Assembly: GCF_900105755.1 (NCBI RefSeq)
Contig: NZ_FNTQ01000001.1
Coordinates: 7,874,001 to 7,938,000 of the forward strand
Length of the DNA: 64,000 bases
Direction of reading: 5' to 3'
From: Streptomyces sp. Ag109_O5-10
GTDB lineage: Bacteria > Actinomycetota > Actinomycetes > Streptomycetales > Streptomycetaceae
Numbering within the stretch: position 1 is the stretch's first letter; each line of letters begins with the position of its first letter. The notes under the pieces were generated by a model, which saw only the letters and a program-made list of their open reading frames with translations, had not been told where the DNA came from and did not search any database. Shown here piece after piece: positions 31,541 through 39,311 of this stretch. The translations under genes were made by a program, and so were the position numbers.

Positions 31541-32096
31541 GGTGGGTCGCCTCTCGTTCGACAGGCGCGGCGGCGCGAGGGCAGGGGCGGACGGCGCTGT
31601 CAGCTCACAGGAAGTCAGAGAGGCGGGGGCCCGGTTCGGTGACGAGAGGTGCGGGCGTTGCCTGCCGCACGTCGCTCAGGCGGCAGGAACCAGACCATGG
31701 GCGCCAGCCTTCTGCCTTGTTCGCGGAGTTTATACGACGCCTGTTCAGATGGTGTTTCACCGGGCCGTTTCACAAAAGAGAGCAAGGCGCAATTCGGCCA
31801 ACGATTGGTGTGGAATCCTCCCGATTTCCGGCCCTTCGGAACCTCGCTGACCTCGGTTTTCGAGGCTGTCGCGGTCGGCCGGATGTCGTCGGCGTTTTTC
31901 ACGAGGGGAACGGGGAACCCGCAGTTGCATGCGGCGTCATGCCTCGTGAATGTGCCGCAGGACACATTCCAACAGAGTAGCGGGTGCTGGTGCCGCGCGC
32001 GACGTTATCGATCGCTTCCGCTGGGCATCATCCCACCTGGACTCGGGACACCGGCGGCCGGAAGCCCGGCCCGCCCATTCGAGGAGGGACCCTTCG
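31541..32096. other. Long intergenic region of unusually low GC
   Basis: This 556-bp gap contains a stretch (about 31700-31980) with visibly lower GC and T/A runs (GTTTATACG, TTTTTCACG) unlike its surroundings. Open frames across it have no codon bias and no ribosome-binding sites. It should contain divergent promoters for the 194-aa protein and the GCS2 ligase, and it carries the inverted repeat at 31948. It may be horizontally acquired or AT-rich promoter DNA. Confidence 0.5.
31948..31969. promoter_or_regulatory. Inverted repeat GAATGTG-N8-CACATTC
   Basis: Perfect 7-bp arms separated by 8 bp, 127 bp before the GCS2 ligase start. The layout, arm centres about 15 bp apart, suits a dimeric repressor. 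A second small inverted repeat, GCATG-N6-CATGC, lies about 10 bp upstream. Confidence 0.4.
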
Positions 32097-33617
32097 ATGG
32101 GGGAGAAGGTCGTGGCGGGCCGGTTCGACCTGTCCGATCGCCGGCACTACCGCGAAAAGCTCCAGGACTGCCTGACGGGGCTGGAGCGGCTGCTGGTGGA
32201 GAAGCGGTTCGATCGCCCGAAGAACCTCATGGGAGTCGAGATCGAATTGAATCTGGCGGGCTCCGACGGCATGCCGAGAATGTTGAACGGACAGGTTCTG
32301 GAACGTATCGCGAGCCGTGATTTCCAAACAGAACTCGCCATGTTCAACCTCGAGGTGAACATTGCCCCACACCGGCTCGACGGGCGGGTATTCGACCGGC
32401 TCGCCGAGGAACTCCGCACCTCGCTGGCGTACGCCGACCGCAAGGCGGGCGAGGTGGACGCCGGGATCGTGATGACCGGCATCCTGCCCACCCTGGAGCG
32501 GGACGACCTGGTCTCCGCGAACCTCTCCGAGGTGGACCGCTACACCCTGCTCAACGATCAGATCGTGGCCGCCCGGGGCGAGGACTTCCTGCTCGACATC
32601 GAGGGCGTCGAGCACCTCGTGTGCACGTCGAAGTCGATCGTCCCGGAGGCCGCCTGCACCTCCGTGCAGCTGCACCTCCAGGTCACCCCGGCCCGCTTCG
32701 CCGACGTGTGGAACGCGGCGCAGGCGGCGGTGGCCGCACAGATCGCCGTGGGCGCGAACTCGCCGTTCCTCTTCGGCCGCGAACTGTGGCGCGAGTCCCG
32801 CCCCCCGCTGTTCCTCCAGGCCACCGACACCCGCCCGCCGGAGCTCCAGGCCCAGGGCGTCCGGCCGCGCACCTGGTTCGGCGAACGCTGGATCAGCTCG
32901 GCGTACGAGCTGTTCGAGGAGAACCTGCGCTTCTTCCCGGCCCTCCTCCCGATCTGCGACGAGGAGGACCCGCTCGCCGTCCTCGACGCGGGCGGGGTGC
33001 CGAAGCTCGCGGAACTCGTCCTGCACAACGGCACGGTGTACCGCTGGAACCGGCCGGTCTACGGCATCGCCGACAGCGTCCCCCACCTGCGCGTCGAGAA
33101 CCGGGTGCTGCCGGCCGGCCCCACCGTCACCGACATCGTCGCCAACGCGGCGTTCTACTACGGCCTGGTGCGCGCCCTCGCGGAGGAGTCCCGCCCGGTG
33201 TGGACACGGCTGCCGTTCGCCGCGGCCGAGGCCAACTTCGACAGGGCGTGCCGCGACGGTATCGACGCGCGCCTGGTCTGGCCGAGGCGGGCGCGGTACG
33301 GCGGCGGTACGGCCGAGGTGGACGCGGTCACCCTGGTCCGCGACGAGCTCCTGCCGCTGGCTCACGCGGGTCTTGACGCGTGGGGGGTGGAGCCCGCCGA
33401 CCGGGACTTCTACCTCGGCGTGATCGAGGAACGGTGCCGCAGGCGGGTCAACGGGGCGTCCTGGCAGGCGGCCACGTTCCACCGGGCACTGGAGCGGGGG
33501 CTGCCGAGGGACGCGGCGCTGGCGGCGATGACGCGGCGGTACGCGGAACTGATGAACGAGGGGGAGCCGGTGCATACGTGGCCGGTGGGGTTATTGGAGC
33601 CGGTGCCGGTGGGGTGA
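32097..33617 (+). CDS. Glutamate-cysteine ligase family (GCS2-like) carboxylate-amine ligase
   Basis: 506 aa, ATG 32097 behind GAGGAGGG. Key blocks are MGVEIELNL (metal/ATP-binding glutamates), TELAMFNLEVNIAPHRL, TSKSIVPEAACTSVQLHLQV, VGANSPFLFGRELWRESR and LRVENRVLPAGPTVTDI, in the order seen in GCS2 enzymes. Members join glutamate, or another amino acid, to an amine using ATP. It may be a glutathione-like or an amino-acid capping enzyme; it is not the mycothiol ligase (MshC) or obviously EgtA. It stands alone, with a REP-like element after it. Confidence 0.75.
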   Translation: MGEKVVAGRFDLSDRRHYREKLQDCLTGLERLLVEKRFDRPKNLMGVEIELNLAGSDGMPRMLNGQVLERIASRDFQTELAMFNLEVNIAPHRLDGRVFDRLAEELRTSLAYADRKAGEVDAGIVMTGILPTLERDDLVSANLSEVDRYTLLNDQIVAARGEDFLLDIEGVEHLVCTSKSIVPEAACTSVQLHLQVTPARFADVWNAAQAAVAAQIAVGANSPFLFGRELWRESRPPLFLQATDTRPPELQAQGVRPRTWFGERWISSAYELFEENLRFFPALLPICDEEDPLAVLDAGGVPKLAELVLHNGTVYRWNRPVYGIADSVPHLRVENRVLPAGPTVTDIVANAAFYYGLVRALAEESRPVWTRLPFAAAEANFDRACRDGIDARLVWPRRARYGGGTAEVDAVTLVRDELLPLAHAGLDAWGVEPADRDFYLGVIEERCRRRVNGASWQAATFHRALERGLPRDAALAAMTRRYAELMNEGEPVHTWPVGLLEPVPVG

Positions 33618-33675
33618 GGCCGACGGGGCTCGCGCCGTGAGGGGTGCGGTGCGTTGCCGGGTGCCGTGCCGTGTG

Positions 33676-33713
33676 GGCTGGTCGCGCAGTTCGCCGCGCC
33701 CCTAAGGGGGCGC
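33676..33713 (-). repeat. REP-like dispersed intergenic element
   Basis: GGCTGGTCGCGCAGTTCGCC followed by GCGCCCCTAAGGGGGCGC is a full reverse-orientation copy of the dispersed element, including the CTGGT extension. The GCGCCCC/GGGGCGC arms form a hairpin. It lies between the GCS2 ligase and the CPBP gene. Confidence 0.75.
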
Positions 33714-33817
33714 TGCCGCGGGGGTCGGTCGCGTCTGCTTCAGGTTGATCGGGCAAGCTGTGGTGTCCCGTGGTGAGGATGACCGTGGGGCGTGGGTTTG
33801 CTCGACTGGAGTCAGGG

Positions 33818-34618
33818 GTGCAGGTGGAGGCGGATCAGGTGGCCGGTGCCTATCCACTGGAGCGGCCCTCGCGGCGGATGTTCAGGGACGAGACGCTGCT
33901 CGTCCTGGGGCTTTCGCTCGGGGCGAGCGGAGTGTCCGCCCTGATCAGCTTCATCGGGTCGGTCACCAAGCCGGGCGGCCTCAAGGACCAGGCGGCGACC
34001 CTCAACGCGTCGGCCGCGCCGGGCCGCCCCTGGCTTGACCTGGCCTGGCAGCTCTTCGGCATCGCCACGGCACTTGTCCCCGTCCTCCTCGTCGCCCACC
34101 TCCTCCTGCGCGAGGGCGCGAGCCTGCGCACGCTGGGCTTCGACCGCACCCGCCCCTGGCCCGACCTCGGACGCGGCGCGGCGATCGCCTCGGTGATCGG
34201 CAGCGCCGGGATCGCCTTCTACCTGGCCGCACGCGGCCTCGGCTTCAACCTCACGGTGGTCCCGGAGGCACTGCCGGACGTGTGGTGGAAGTACCCCGTG
34301 CTGATCCTCTCGGCGATGCAGAACGCGATCCTCGAAGAGGTCATCGTGGTCGGCTACCTGCTGCGCCGGCTCGACCAGCTGGGCTGGACCGCCGGCACCG
34401 CGCTGGTGGCCAGCTCCGTCCTGCGCGGCTCCTACCACCTCTACCAGGGGATCGGCGGCTTCGTCGGCAACATGGTGATGGGCGTGGTCTTCGTCTACCT
34501 GTACCGGCGGTGGGGGCGGGTGGGTCCCCTGGTCGTGGCGCACAGCCTGCTCGACATCGGTGCGTTCGTCGGCTACGCGCTGCTCGCGGGCAAGGTGGGC
34601 TGGCTGCCTACGGCGTGA
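33818..34618 (+). CDS. CPBP family intramembrane metalloprotease
   Basis: 266 aa if it starts at GTG 33818 (GGAG about nine bases upstream); GTG 33770 would add 16 residues. Six to seven TM helices. The CPBP (Abi, CAAX protease-like) motifs are present: EEVIVVGYLLRRLDQLG with the double glutamate, RGSYHLYQGIGG supplying the histidine, and VVAHSLLDIGAF supplying the second histidine/asparagine motif. Actinobacterial members act as membrane proteases or bacteriocin-immunity factors; the substrate here is unknown. Its 3' end overlaps the phzF-like gene by 11 bp, tail to tail. Confidence 0.85.
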   Translation: MQVEADQVAGAYPLERPSRRMFRDETLLVLGLSLGASGVSALISFIGSVTKPGGLKDQAATLNASAAPGRPWLDLAWQLFGIATALVPVLLVAHLLLREGASLRTLGFDRTRPWPDLGRGAAIASVIGSAGIAFYLAARGLGFNLTVVPEALPDVWWKYPVLILSAMQNAILEEVIVVGYLLRRLDQLGWTAGTALVASSVLRGSYHLYQGIGGFVGNMVMGVVFVYLYRRWGRVGPLVVAHSLLDIGAFVGYALLAGKVGWLPTA

Positions 34619-35420
34619 GCAGTTCGCCGTCGATGACGGTGACCGCGCGCCCGGTCAGCAGCGTGCGGTCACCGCGCAGCGAGGTATGGACGAGCCCGGA
34701 GCGGCGGGAGGCCTGCAGCCCCGTGAGATCGGTCCTCCCCAGCCGCCCGGACCAGTGCGGCGCGAGGGCGGTGTGGGCGCTCCCGGTCACCGGGTCCTCG
34801 TCGATCCCGACGTTCGGGAAGAAGCAGCGGGAGACGTAGTCGTACCCCTTGGCCGGGTCCTCGGCGCGGGCGGTGGCGATGATTCCGCGCGAGGAGTGGG
34901 CGCCGAGGTTCCTGTGGTCCGGGGAGAGACCGAGGACCGTCCTCTCGTCGGCGAGTTCGACGAGCAGGTCGCCGATGTCTGCTCCGGTGTCGAACACGGC
35001 GACGGGGTCCGCCCCGAGCGCCCCGGCGACGCCGTCGGGCACGTCGACCCGGGTGAGCGGCGCGGTCGGAAAGTCCAGCGTGACGGCTCCGTCCGGACCG
35101 GCCGAGGCGATCAGCACCCCGCTCCGGGTGGCGAACCGCACGGGTCCCTCGTGCGCCCCCGTGGTGTGCACCACGTGCGCGGTGGCCAGCGTGGCATGCC
35201 CGCACATCGCGACCTCCGTGACCGGCGTGAACCACCGCAACGCCCAGTCCGCGTCGGCGTCCTTAGGCAGCGGGTGCGCGAACGCGGTCTCGGCGTGGTT
35301 CACCTCCATGGCGACGCTCTGCATCCAGCCGTCGTCGGGAAAGGAGTCGAGCAGCACGACTCCGGCCGGGTTCCCGGAGAACGCCCGCTCCGCAAAGGCA
35401 TCGACGATTCGAATCCGCAT
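34608..35420 (-). CDS. PhzF-family isomerase/epimerase
   Basis: 270 aa from ATG 35420 (MRIRIVDAFAERAFSGNPAG); the open frame upstream is not coding. The PhzF signature is clear: FSGNPAGVVLL near the N-terminus, the catalytic glutamate in NHAETAF, MCGHATLATAHV, and DPVTGSAHTALAPHW with the GSA loop in the second half of the pseudo-duplicated fold. Such enzymes isomerise small acids, but most bacterial homologues have unknown substrates. The tandem repeat array lies 160 bp upstream of its start. Confidence 0.88.
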   Translation of the reverse strand: MRIRIVDAFAERAFSGNPAGVVLLDSFPDDGWMQSVAMEVNHAETAFAHPLPKDADADWALRWFTPVTEVAMCGHATLATAHVVHTTGAHEGPVRFATRSGVLIASAGPDGAVTLDFPTAPLTRVDVPDGVAGALGADPVAVFDTGADIGDLLVELADERTVLGLSPDHRNLGAHSSRGIIATARAEDPAKGYDYVSRCFFPNVGIDEDPVTGSAHTALAPHWSGRLGRTDLTGLQASRRSGLVHTSLRGDRTLLTGRAVTVIDGELLTP

Positions 35421-35581
35421 GCCCAAGAAGCTAGGCCCCGCACACCGCACCCGCCCAAGGCCAATCCTGTGCCCCTGGCCCCTTTCCTCCAGGCGCGGCC
35501 GAACGGGGGTGCCGCCCACCCGCGGCTGAGGACCCCGTCAAGGCCGCCGGCTGGAAGTCTGGGGAAGGAACCGCGCGAAAA

Positions 35582-35952
35582 CCACGACGACGCCGCGCCG
35601 GCTGATGGACGGCCGCTGCGCCCTGCAGGGGCGCGGGGAACTGCGCGAGAGCCACGACGGCGCCGCGCCGGCTGATGGACGGCGGTCGCGCCCTGCAGGG
35701 GCGCGGGGAACTGCGCGAGAGCCACGACGGCGCCGCGCCGGCTGATGGACGGCCGCTGCGCCCTGCAGGGGCGCGGGGAACCGCGCGAGAACCACGACGG
35801 CGCCGCACCGGCTGACGGACGGCGGCCGCGCCCTGCAGGGGCGCGGGGAACCGCGCGAGAGCCACGACGGCGCCGCGCCGGCTGATGGACGGCGGTCGCG
35901 CCCTGCAGGGGCGCGGGGAACTGCGCGAGAACCACGACGGCGCCGCGCCGGC
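35582..35952. repeat. Tandem array, five 70-bp units plus partial sixth
   Basis: CCACGACG recurs at 35582, 35652, 35722, 35792, 35862 and 35932, exactly 70 bp apart. Each unit contains CGGCTGATGGACGGC and the REP-like core CCTGCAGGGGCGCGGGGAAC, with a few point differences among units (CTGCGCGAG or CCGCGCGAG; GATGGAC or GACGGAC). The sixth unit stops after about 20 bp; a diverged edge also precedes the first. The unit is not a multiple of three and all frames stay open, so the long minus-strand ORFs across it are artefacts. No spacers, so not CRISPR. It lies between argG and the phzF-like gene. Confidence 0.95.
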
Positions 35953-36006
35953 CACTCGACCGGTGTCTGACGGCGTCGACGCCCGAGCGCCCCCGGCAAG
36001 ACGAAA

Positions 36007-36036
36007 GGGGGCCGACCTGTCACCAGGTCGGCCCCC
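36007..36036 (-). terminator. argG terminator
   Basis: GGGGGCCGACCTG pairs perfectly over 13 bp with CAGGTCGGCCCCC around a TCAC loop, 14 bp after the argG stop on the minus strand. On the minus strand it is followed by CTTTCGT. Confidence 0.85.
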
Positions 36037-36049
36037 CTGAGCGGAACGC

Positions 36050-37498
36050 TCAGTCCGTGCCGAGTTCCATCGCCGCCCGGTCCAGCAACTCGTCCGCGTC
36101 CGGCGTAGCCTCCCCGCGGGACGCGATCGCCTCGGCGCCACCCTCCGGCATGCTGCCGATCAGACCGGTGGCCGCCGCCTGCGCCGCCCCGATCGCCGGG
36201 TTGGCGGAGCCGATCAGGCCCAGCCCCGCGTACTGCTCCAGCTTCGCCCGGGAGTCGGCGATGTCGAGGTTGCGCATGGTCAGCTGGCCGATCCGGTCCA
36301 CCGGACCGAACGCCGCGTCCTCGGTGCGCTCCATCGACAGCTTGTCGGGGTGGTAGCTGAACGCCGGCCCCGTCGTGTCGAGGATCGAGTAGTCCTCGCC
36401 GCGCCGCAGCCGCAGCGTCACCTCACCGGTGACCGCCGCGCCGACCCACCGCTGCAGCGACTCCCGGATCATCAGCGCCTGCGGGTCCAGCCACCGGCCC
36501 TCGTACATCAGCCGCCCGAGCCGCCGGCCCTCGTTGTGGTACTGCGCGACCGTGTCCTCGTTGTGGATCGCGTTGACCAGCCGCTCGTAGGCGGCGTGCA
36601 GCAGCGCCATGCCCGGCGCCTCGTAGATGCCCCGGCTCTTGGCCTCGATGATCCGGTTCTCGATCTGGTCGGACATGCCGAGCCCGTGCCGGCCGCCGAT
36701 CGCGTTGGCCTCCATGACCAGTTCGACGGCGGTCCCGAACTCCTTGCCGTTGACGGTCACCGGACGGCCCTGGTCGAAGCCGATGGTCACGTCCTCGGGC
36801 AGGATCTCGACCTCGGGGTCCCAGAACCGCACGCCCATGATCGGCTCGACGGTCTCGATGCCGTTGTCCAGGTGTTCCAGGGTCTTCGCCTCGTGCGTGG
36901 CGCCCCAGATGTTGGCGTCGGTGGAGTACGCCTTCTCGGTGCTGTCCCGGTACGGCAGCCCGTGGGCCACCAGCCACTCGGACATCTCCTTGCGGCCGCC
37001 GAGCTCGGTCACGAAGTCCGCGTCCAGCCAGGGCTTGTAGATCCGCAGGTGCGGATTGGCGAGCAGGCCGTACCGGTAGAACCGCTCGATGTCGTTGCCC
37101 TTGAAGGTCGACCCGTCGCCCCAGATCTGGACGTCGTCCTCCAGCATGGCCCGCACCAGCAGCGTGCCGGTGACGGCGCGGCCCAGCGGCGTGGTGTTGA
37201 AGTACGCCCGGCCGCCCGAGCGGATGTGGAACGCACCGCAGGTGAGCGCGGCGAGGCCCTCCTCGACCAGCGCGGCCCGGCAGTCGACCAGACGCGCGAT
37301 CTCGGCGCCGTAGGTGTGCGCACGGCCGGGCACCGAGGCGATGTCGGGCTCGTCGTACTGGCCGATGTCGGCGGTGTAGGTGCACGGGACGGCGCCCTTG
37401 TCGCGCATCCACGCGACCGCGACCGAGGTGTCGAGCCCACCGGAGAAGGCGATGCCGACGCGCTCGCCGACGGGAAGGGAGGTGAGGACCTTGGACAT
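36050..37498 (-). CDS. argG: Argininosuccinate synthase (long, type 2 form)
   Basis: 482 aa from ATG 37498 (MSKVLTSLPVGERVGIAF). It ligates citrulline and aspartate with ATP in arginine biosynthesis. SGGLDTSVAVAWM is the PP-loop; RSGGRAYFNTTPLGRAV, GDGSTFKGNDIERF, NIWGATHEAKTLEHLD and ENRIIEAKSRGIYEAPG are typical of the longer E. coli-like class. An upstream ATG at 37513 has no ribosome-binding site and falls in the promoter. A -10-like CATAAT ends six bases before the preferred ATG, implying a leaderless mRNA. It stands alone, not in an arg cluster. Confidence 0.95.
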   Translation of the reverse strand: MSKVLTSLPVGERVGIAFSGGLDTSVAVAWMRDKGAVPCTYTADIGQYDEPDIASVPGRAHTYGAEIARLVDCRAALVEEGLAALTCGAFHIRSGGRAYFNTTPLGRAVTGTLLVRAMLEDDVQIWGDGSTFKGNDIERFYRYGLLANPHLRIYKPWLDADFVTELGGRKEMSEWLVAHGLPYRDSTEKAYSTDANIWGATHEAKTLEHLDNGIETVEPIMGVRFWDPEVEILPEDVTIGFDQGRPVTVNGKEFGTAVELVMEANAIGGRHGLGMSDQIENRIIEAKSRGIYEAPGMALLHAAYERLVNAIHNEDTVAQYHNEGRRLGRLMYEGRWLDPQALMIRESLQRWVGAAVTGEVTLRLRRGEDYSILDTTGPAFSYHPDKLSMERTEDAAFGPVDRIGQLTMRNLDIADSRAKLEQYAGLGLIGSANPAIGAAQAAATGLIGSMPEGGAEAIASRGEATPDADELLDRAAMELGTD

Positions 37499-37504
37499 AG
37501 GAAG

Positions 37505-37533
37505 ATTATGCATCAGGACGCATGGTCATGCAA
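37505..37533 (-). promoter_or_regulatory. Leaderless argG promoter overlapped by an ARG-box-like sequence
   Basis: On the minus strand TTGCAT (37533-37528), a 17-bp spacer and CATAAT (37510-37505) form a good promoter six bases before the argG ATG. The same bases contain TTGCATGACCATGCG and TGATGCATAA, two TGCAT-type half-sites like those of the ArgR/AhrC ARG box. Arginine-dependent repression by occlusion is inferred. Confidence 0.65.
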
Positions 37534-37603
37534 CGTCCCTGTTGGCGGCTCGCCGGGGGGCTTGCCGGAGTGCTGCTCCAGGGCCTTGTCTCCCGAACGC
37601 TTG

Positions 37604-37613
37604 CGATATATCG
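37604..37613. promoter_or_regulatory. CGATATATCG palindrome upstream of padR
   Basis: A 10-bp perfect AT-centred palindrome 54 bp before the PadR start, in GC-rich surroundings. PadR regulators commonly repress their own gene through AT-rich palindromes of this kind. It may overlap the promoter. Confidence 0.5.
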
Positions 37614-37666
37614 TTGAGGCATCGCGAAAGGTACGCGACAGATCAACGATGGATGGAGTGATGGCG

Positions 37667-38302
37667 ATGCGTTCCCACGGATTCGAGCGTGGACATGGTC
37701 AGGCCGGCCCTCACCCGCACGGGCGGGGCGGCTTCGGTGGACGTGACGGACGGCGTGCGGCGTTCGGGCCCTTCGGCCCGGGGGGCCCCGGCTTCGGTCC
37801 CGGCGGGCCCGGTTTCGGACCGGGTCATTGGGGGCCGCGCGGACGCGGTGGTCCCAGGGGGAGGGCGCGGCGCGGTGACGTGCGGGCCTCGATCCTGGCC
37901 CTGCTGAAGGACCGCCCGATGCACGGTTACGAGATGATCCAGGAGATCGCCGAGCGCAGCGGCGGCGCGTGGAAGCCCAGCCCCGGCTCGGTGTACCCCA
38001 CCCTTCAGCTGCTGGAGGACGAAGGGCTGATCGCCAGCGAGAGCGAGGGCGGCAAGAAGCTGTTCTCCCTCACCGACAGCGGCCGGACCGCCGCCGCCGA
38101 GGGCCCCGACGCCCCCTGGGAAGAGGCTTCCCGTGGGGTGGACTTCGAGGCCCTGAGCGAGATCCGGCAGGCCGGCTTCGGTCTGATGGAGGCGTTCGGG
38201 CAGGTCTGGAAGACCGGCAGCAAGGAACAGCGCGAGAAGGCGCTGGCCGTCATCAACGAGAGCCGCAAGAAGCTGTACCTCATCCTCGCCGAGGAGGACT
38301 GA
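37667..38302 (+). CDS. PadR family transcriptional regulator with Gly/Pro-rich N-terminal tail
   Basis: 211 aa from ATG 37667, which has GGAG eight bases upstream; ATGs at 37649 and 37661 are in frame. The first 75 residues are a low-complexity arm rich in G, P, F and H (GPFGPGGPGFGPGG repeated), probably disordered. The winged helix follows: RASILALLKDRPMHGYEMI, then SPGSVYPTLQLLEDEGLI and GGKKLFSLTDSGR. A C-terminal helical dimerisation segment (ALSEIRQAGFGLMEAFGQV) completes a PadR-s1 type protein. Gly-rich arms of this type occur in several actinobacterial PadR proteins. Target unknown; autoregulation is likely. Confidence 0.88.
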   Translation: MRSHGFERGHGQAGPHPHGRGGFGGRDGRRAAFGPFGPGGPGFGPGGPGFGPGHWGPRGRGGPRGRARRGDVRASILALLKDRPMHGYEMIQEIAERSGGAWKPSPGSVYPTLQLLEDEGLIASESEGGKKLFSLTDSGRTAAAEGPDAPWEEASRGVDFEALSEIRQAGFGLMEAFGQVWKTGSKEQREKALAVINESRKKLYLILAEED

Positions 38303-38322
38303 CCCTCGGGCGGGAGACGGGT

Positions 38323-38350
38323 GCGCCCCGCGGAGTGATCCGCGGGGCGC
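38323..38350. terminator. Bidirectional terminator between padR and SRPBCC gene
   Basis: GCGCCCCGCGGA and TCCGCGGGGCGC form a perfect 12-bp stem with a GTGA loop, 20 bp after padR and 24 bp after the end of the convergent SRPBCC gene. Confidence 0.8.
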
Positions 38351-38374
38351 GCCTCCGTCTCCGCCGGACAGCCC

Positions 38375-38803
38375 CTAGGCGACCAGGCCGTCCAGCTTGC
38401 GCAGTGACTCGTTGAGGGCCGCCGTCGCCGAGTCCTTGAGCTTGCCCGCCATCAGCGACACGGCGGCGCCCGTGAACTCGCCGTCGATCCGCACCCCCGT
38501 CGCGTCCCCGTCCGGCGTCAGCGTGTAGCGCGTGGCGACGGTCACCGCCATCGGGCCCTTGCCGCGGATCGCCAGTACCCGCGCCGGCTCCAGTTCCTCG
38601 ATGGTCCACTCGACCTCCGCCGGGAAGCCCATCAGCTTCATGTTCTCCTGGAAGGTGCCGCCCACCGCCAGGGTCTCGGGGCCGCCTTTGGGAAAGTTGG
38701 TGTGGGTCGCGTTCCACTCGCCGTACGCCGACCAGTCGGTGAGCTGTGCCCACACCCTCTCGGCCGGTGCCTGGATGCGTGCCTCCGCGCTGACTTCGGC
38801 CAT
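38375..38803 (-). CDS. SRPBCC (polyketide cyclase/CoxG-like) protein
   Basis: 142 aa, ATG 38803 preceded by AAGGGGTGG. The START-like fold begins MAEVSAEARIQAPAERVW and continues WSAYGEWNATHTNFPKGG, FQENMKLMGFPAEVEWTIEEL, TPDGDATGVRIDGEFTG, ending with a long C-terminal helix. Such proteins bind hydrophobic ligands or act as cyclases; the substrate is not predictable. A small soluble protein with no partners nearby. Confidence 0.83.
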   Translation of the reverse strand: MAEVSAEARIQAPAERVWAQLTDWSAYGEWNATHTNFPKGGPETLAVGGTFQENMKLMGFPAEVEWTIEELEPARVLAIRGKGPMAVTVATRYTLTPDGDATGVRIDGEFTGAAVSLMAGKLKDSATAALNESLRKLDGLVA

Positions 38804-38916
38804 CGGGCCACCCCTTCGTGTCGGGCTACGGTGTCGCGGAACGTAGCCGCAGGGGCCCGAACATTCAATACTGATGAACCGTCAGGAAATGTGCCGGTCG
38901 GGGAGCGCCCGGCCGC

Positions 38917-39111
38917 TCAGCCGACCCGCCGTATCAGCGCCGCGTCGAACAGATCCCACGCGCGCGGCAACGCGCTCTCGTCGTGGCAGTGCCAGGCGTC
39001 CCAGAACAGGTCCGCGAGCAGCGCGTCCGCCGGGGCGTAGACCCGGTACACGTACTGCCTGCCGTCGACCGCCGGCAGGGCGACCAGCCAGCAACAGCAC
39101 CCGCTCTCCAC
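38917..39111 (-). CDS. Small Cys-containing conserved protein
   Basis: 64 aa from GTG 39111: MESGCCCWLVALPAVDGRQ, then YVYRVYAPADALLADLFWDA and ending FDAALIRRVG. It has consistent coding bias, a compact aromatic/acidic composition and an unusual CCC triplet near the N-terminus. No ribosome-binding site is visible, so the start is uncertain and the mRNA may be leaderless. I know of no function. The longer frame running upstream through 40494 is a shadow of other genes. Confidence 0.5.
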   Translation of the reverse strand: MESGCCCWLVALPAVDGRQYVYRVYAPADALLADLFWDAWHCHDESALPRAWDLFDAALIRRVG

Positions 39112-39184
39112 GTCAGGGGGAGACGTCCGGCGGATGCGCGACGGTTGCGTACGGGGCACGCGGCACGACGGCGCGCGCCCCGGT

Positions 39185-39229
39185 GGCCGGAATCGGTCTG
39201 ATCTCCTCCGCAAGGAGGAGATTCCGGCC
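39185..39229 (+). ncRNA. Structured RNA element with a GCAA tetraloop (candidate)
   Basis: ATCTCCTCC (39201-39209) pairs with GGAGGAGAT (39214-39222) around GCAA, a GNRA tetraloop on the plus strand. Outside it GGCCGGA (39185-39191) pairs with TCCGGCC (39223-39229), leaving a 9-nt one-sided bulge. The right arm contains a Shine-Dalgarno-like GGAGGA held in the stem. It lies 80 bp before the ClpN-domain gene and may be a leader structure. No T tract, so not an obvious terminator. Confidence 0.4.
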
Positions 39230-39311
39230 ATCCGCGTCCACTCTGCGTGGGACGTGAAGATGCTTCCCCCTGCCGATGACGCGGGCCCCTGGGATTGATG
39301 AGGTAAGGGGT

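Noticed and set aside
35582..35952. CRISPR array
   Set aside because: Units are contiguous 70-bp copies with no unique spacers and no cas genes.
35300..36141. Several overlapping minus-strand ORFs across the tandem array
   Set aside because: All three frames are open because the 70-bp unit has few stops; repeat peptides are low-complexity and there is no start context.
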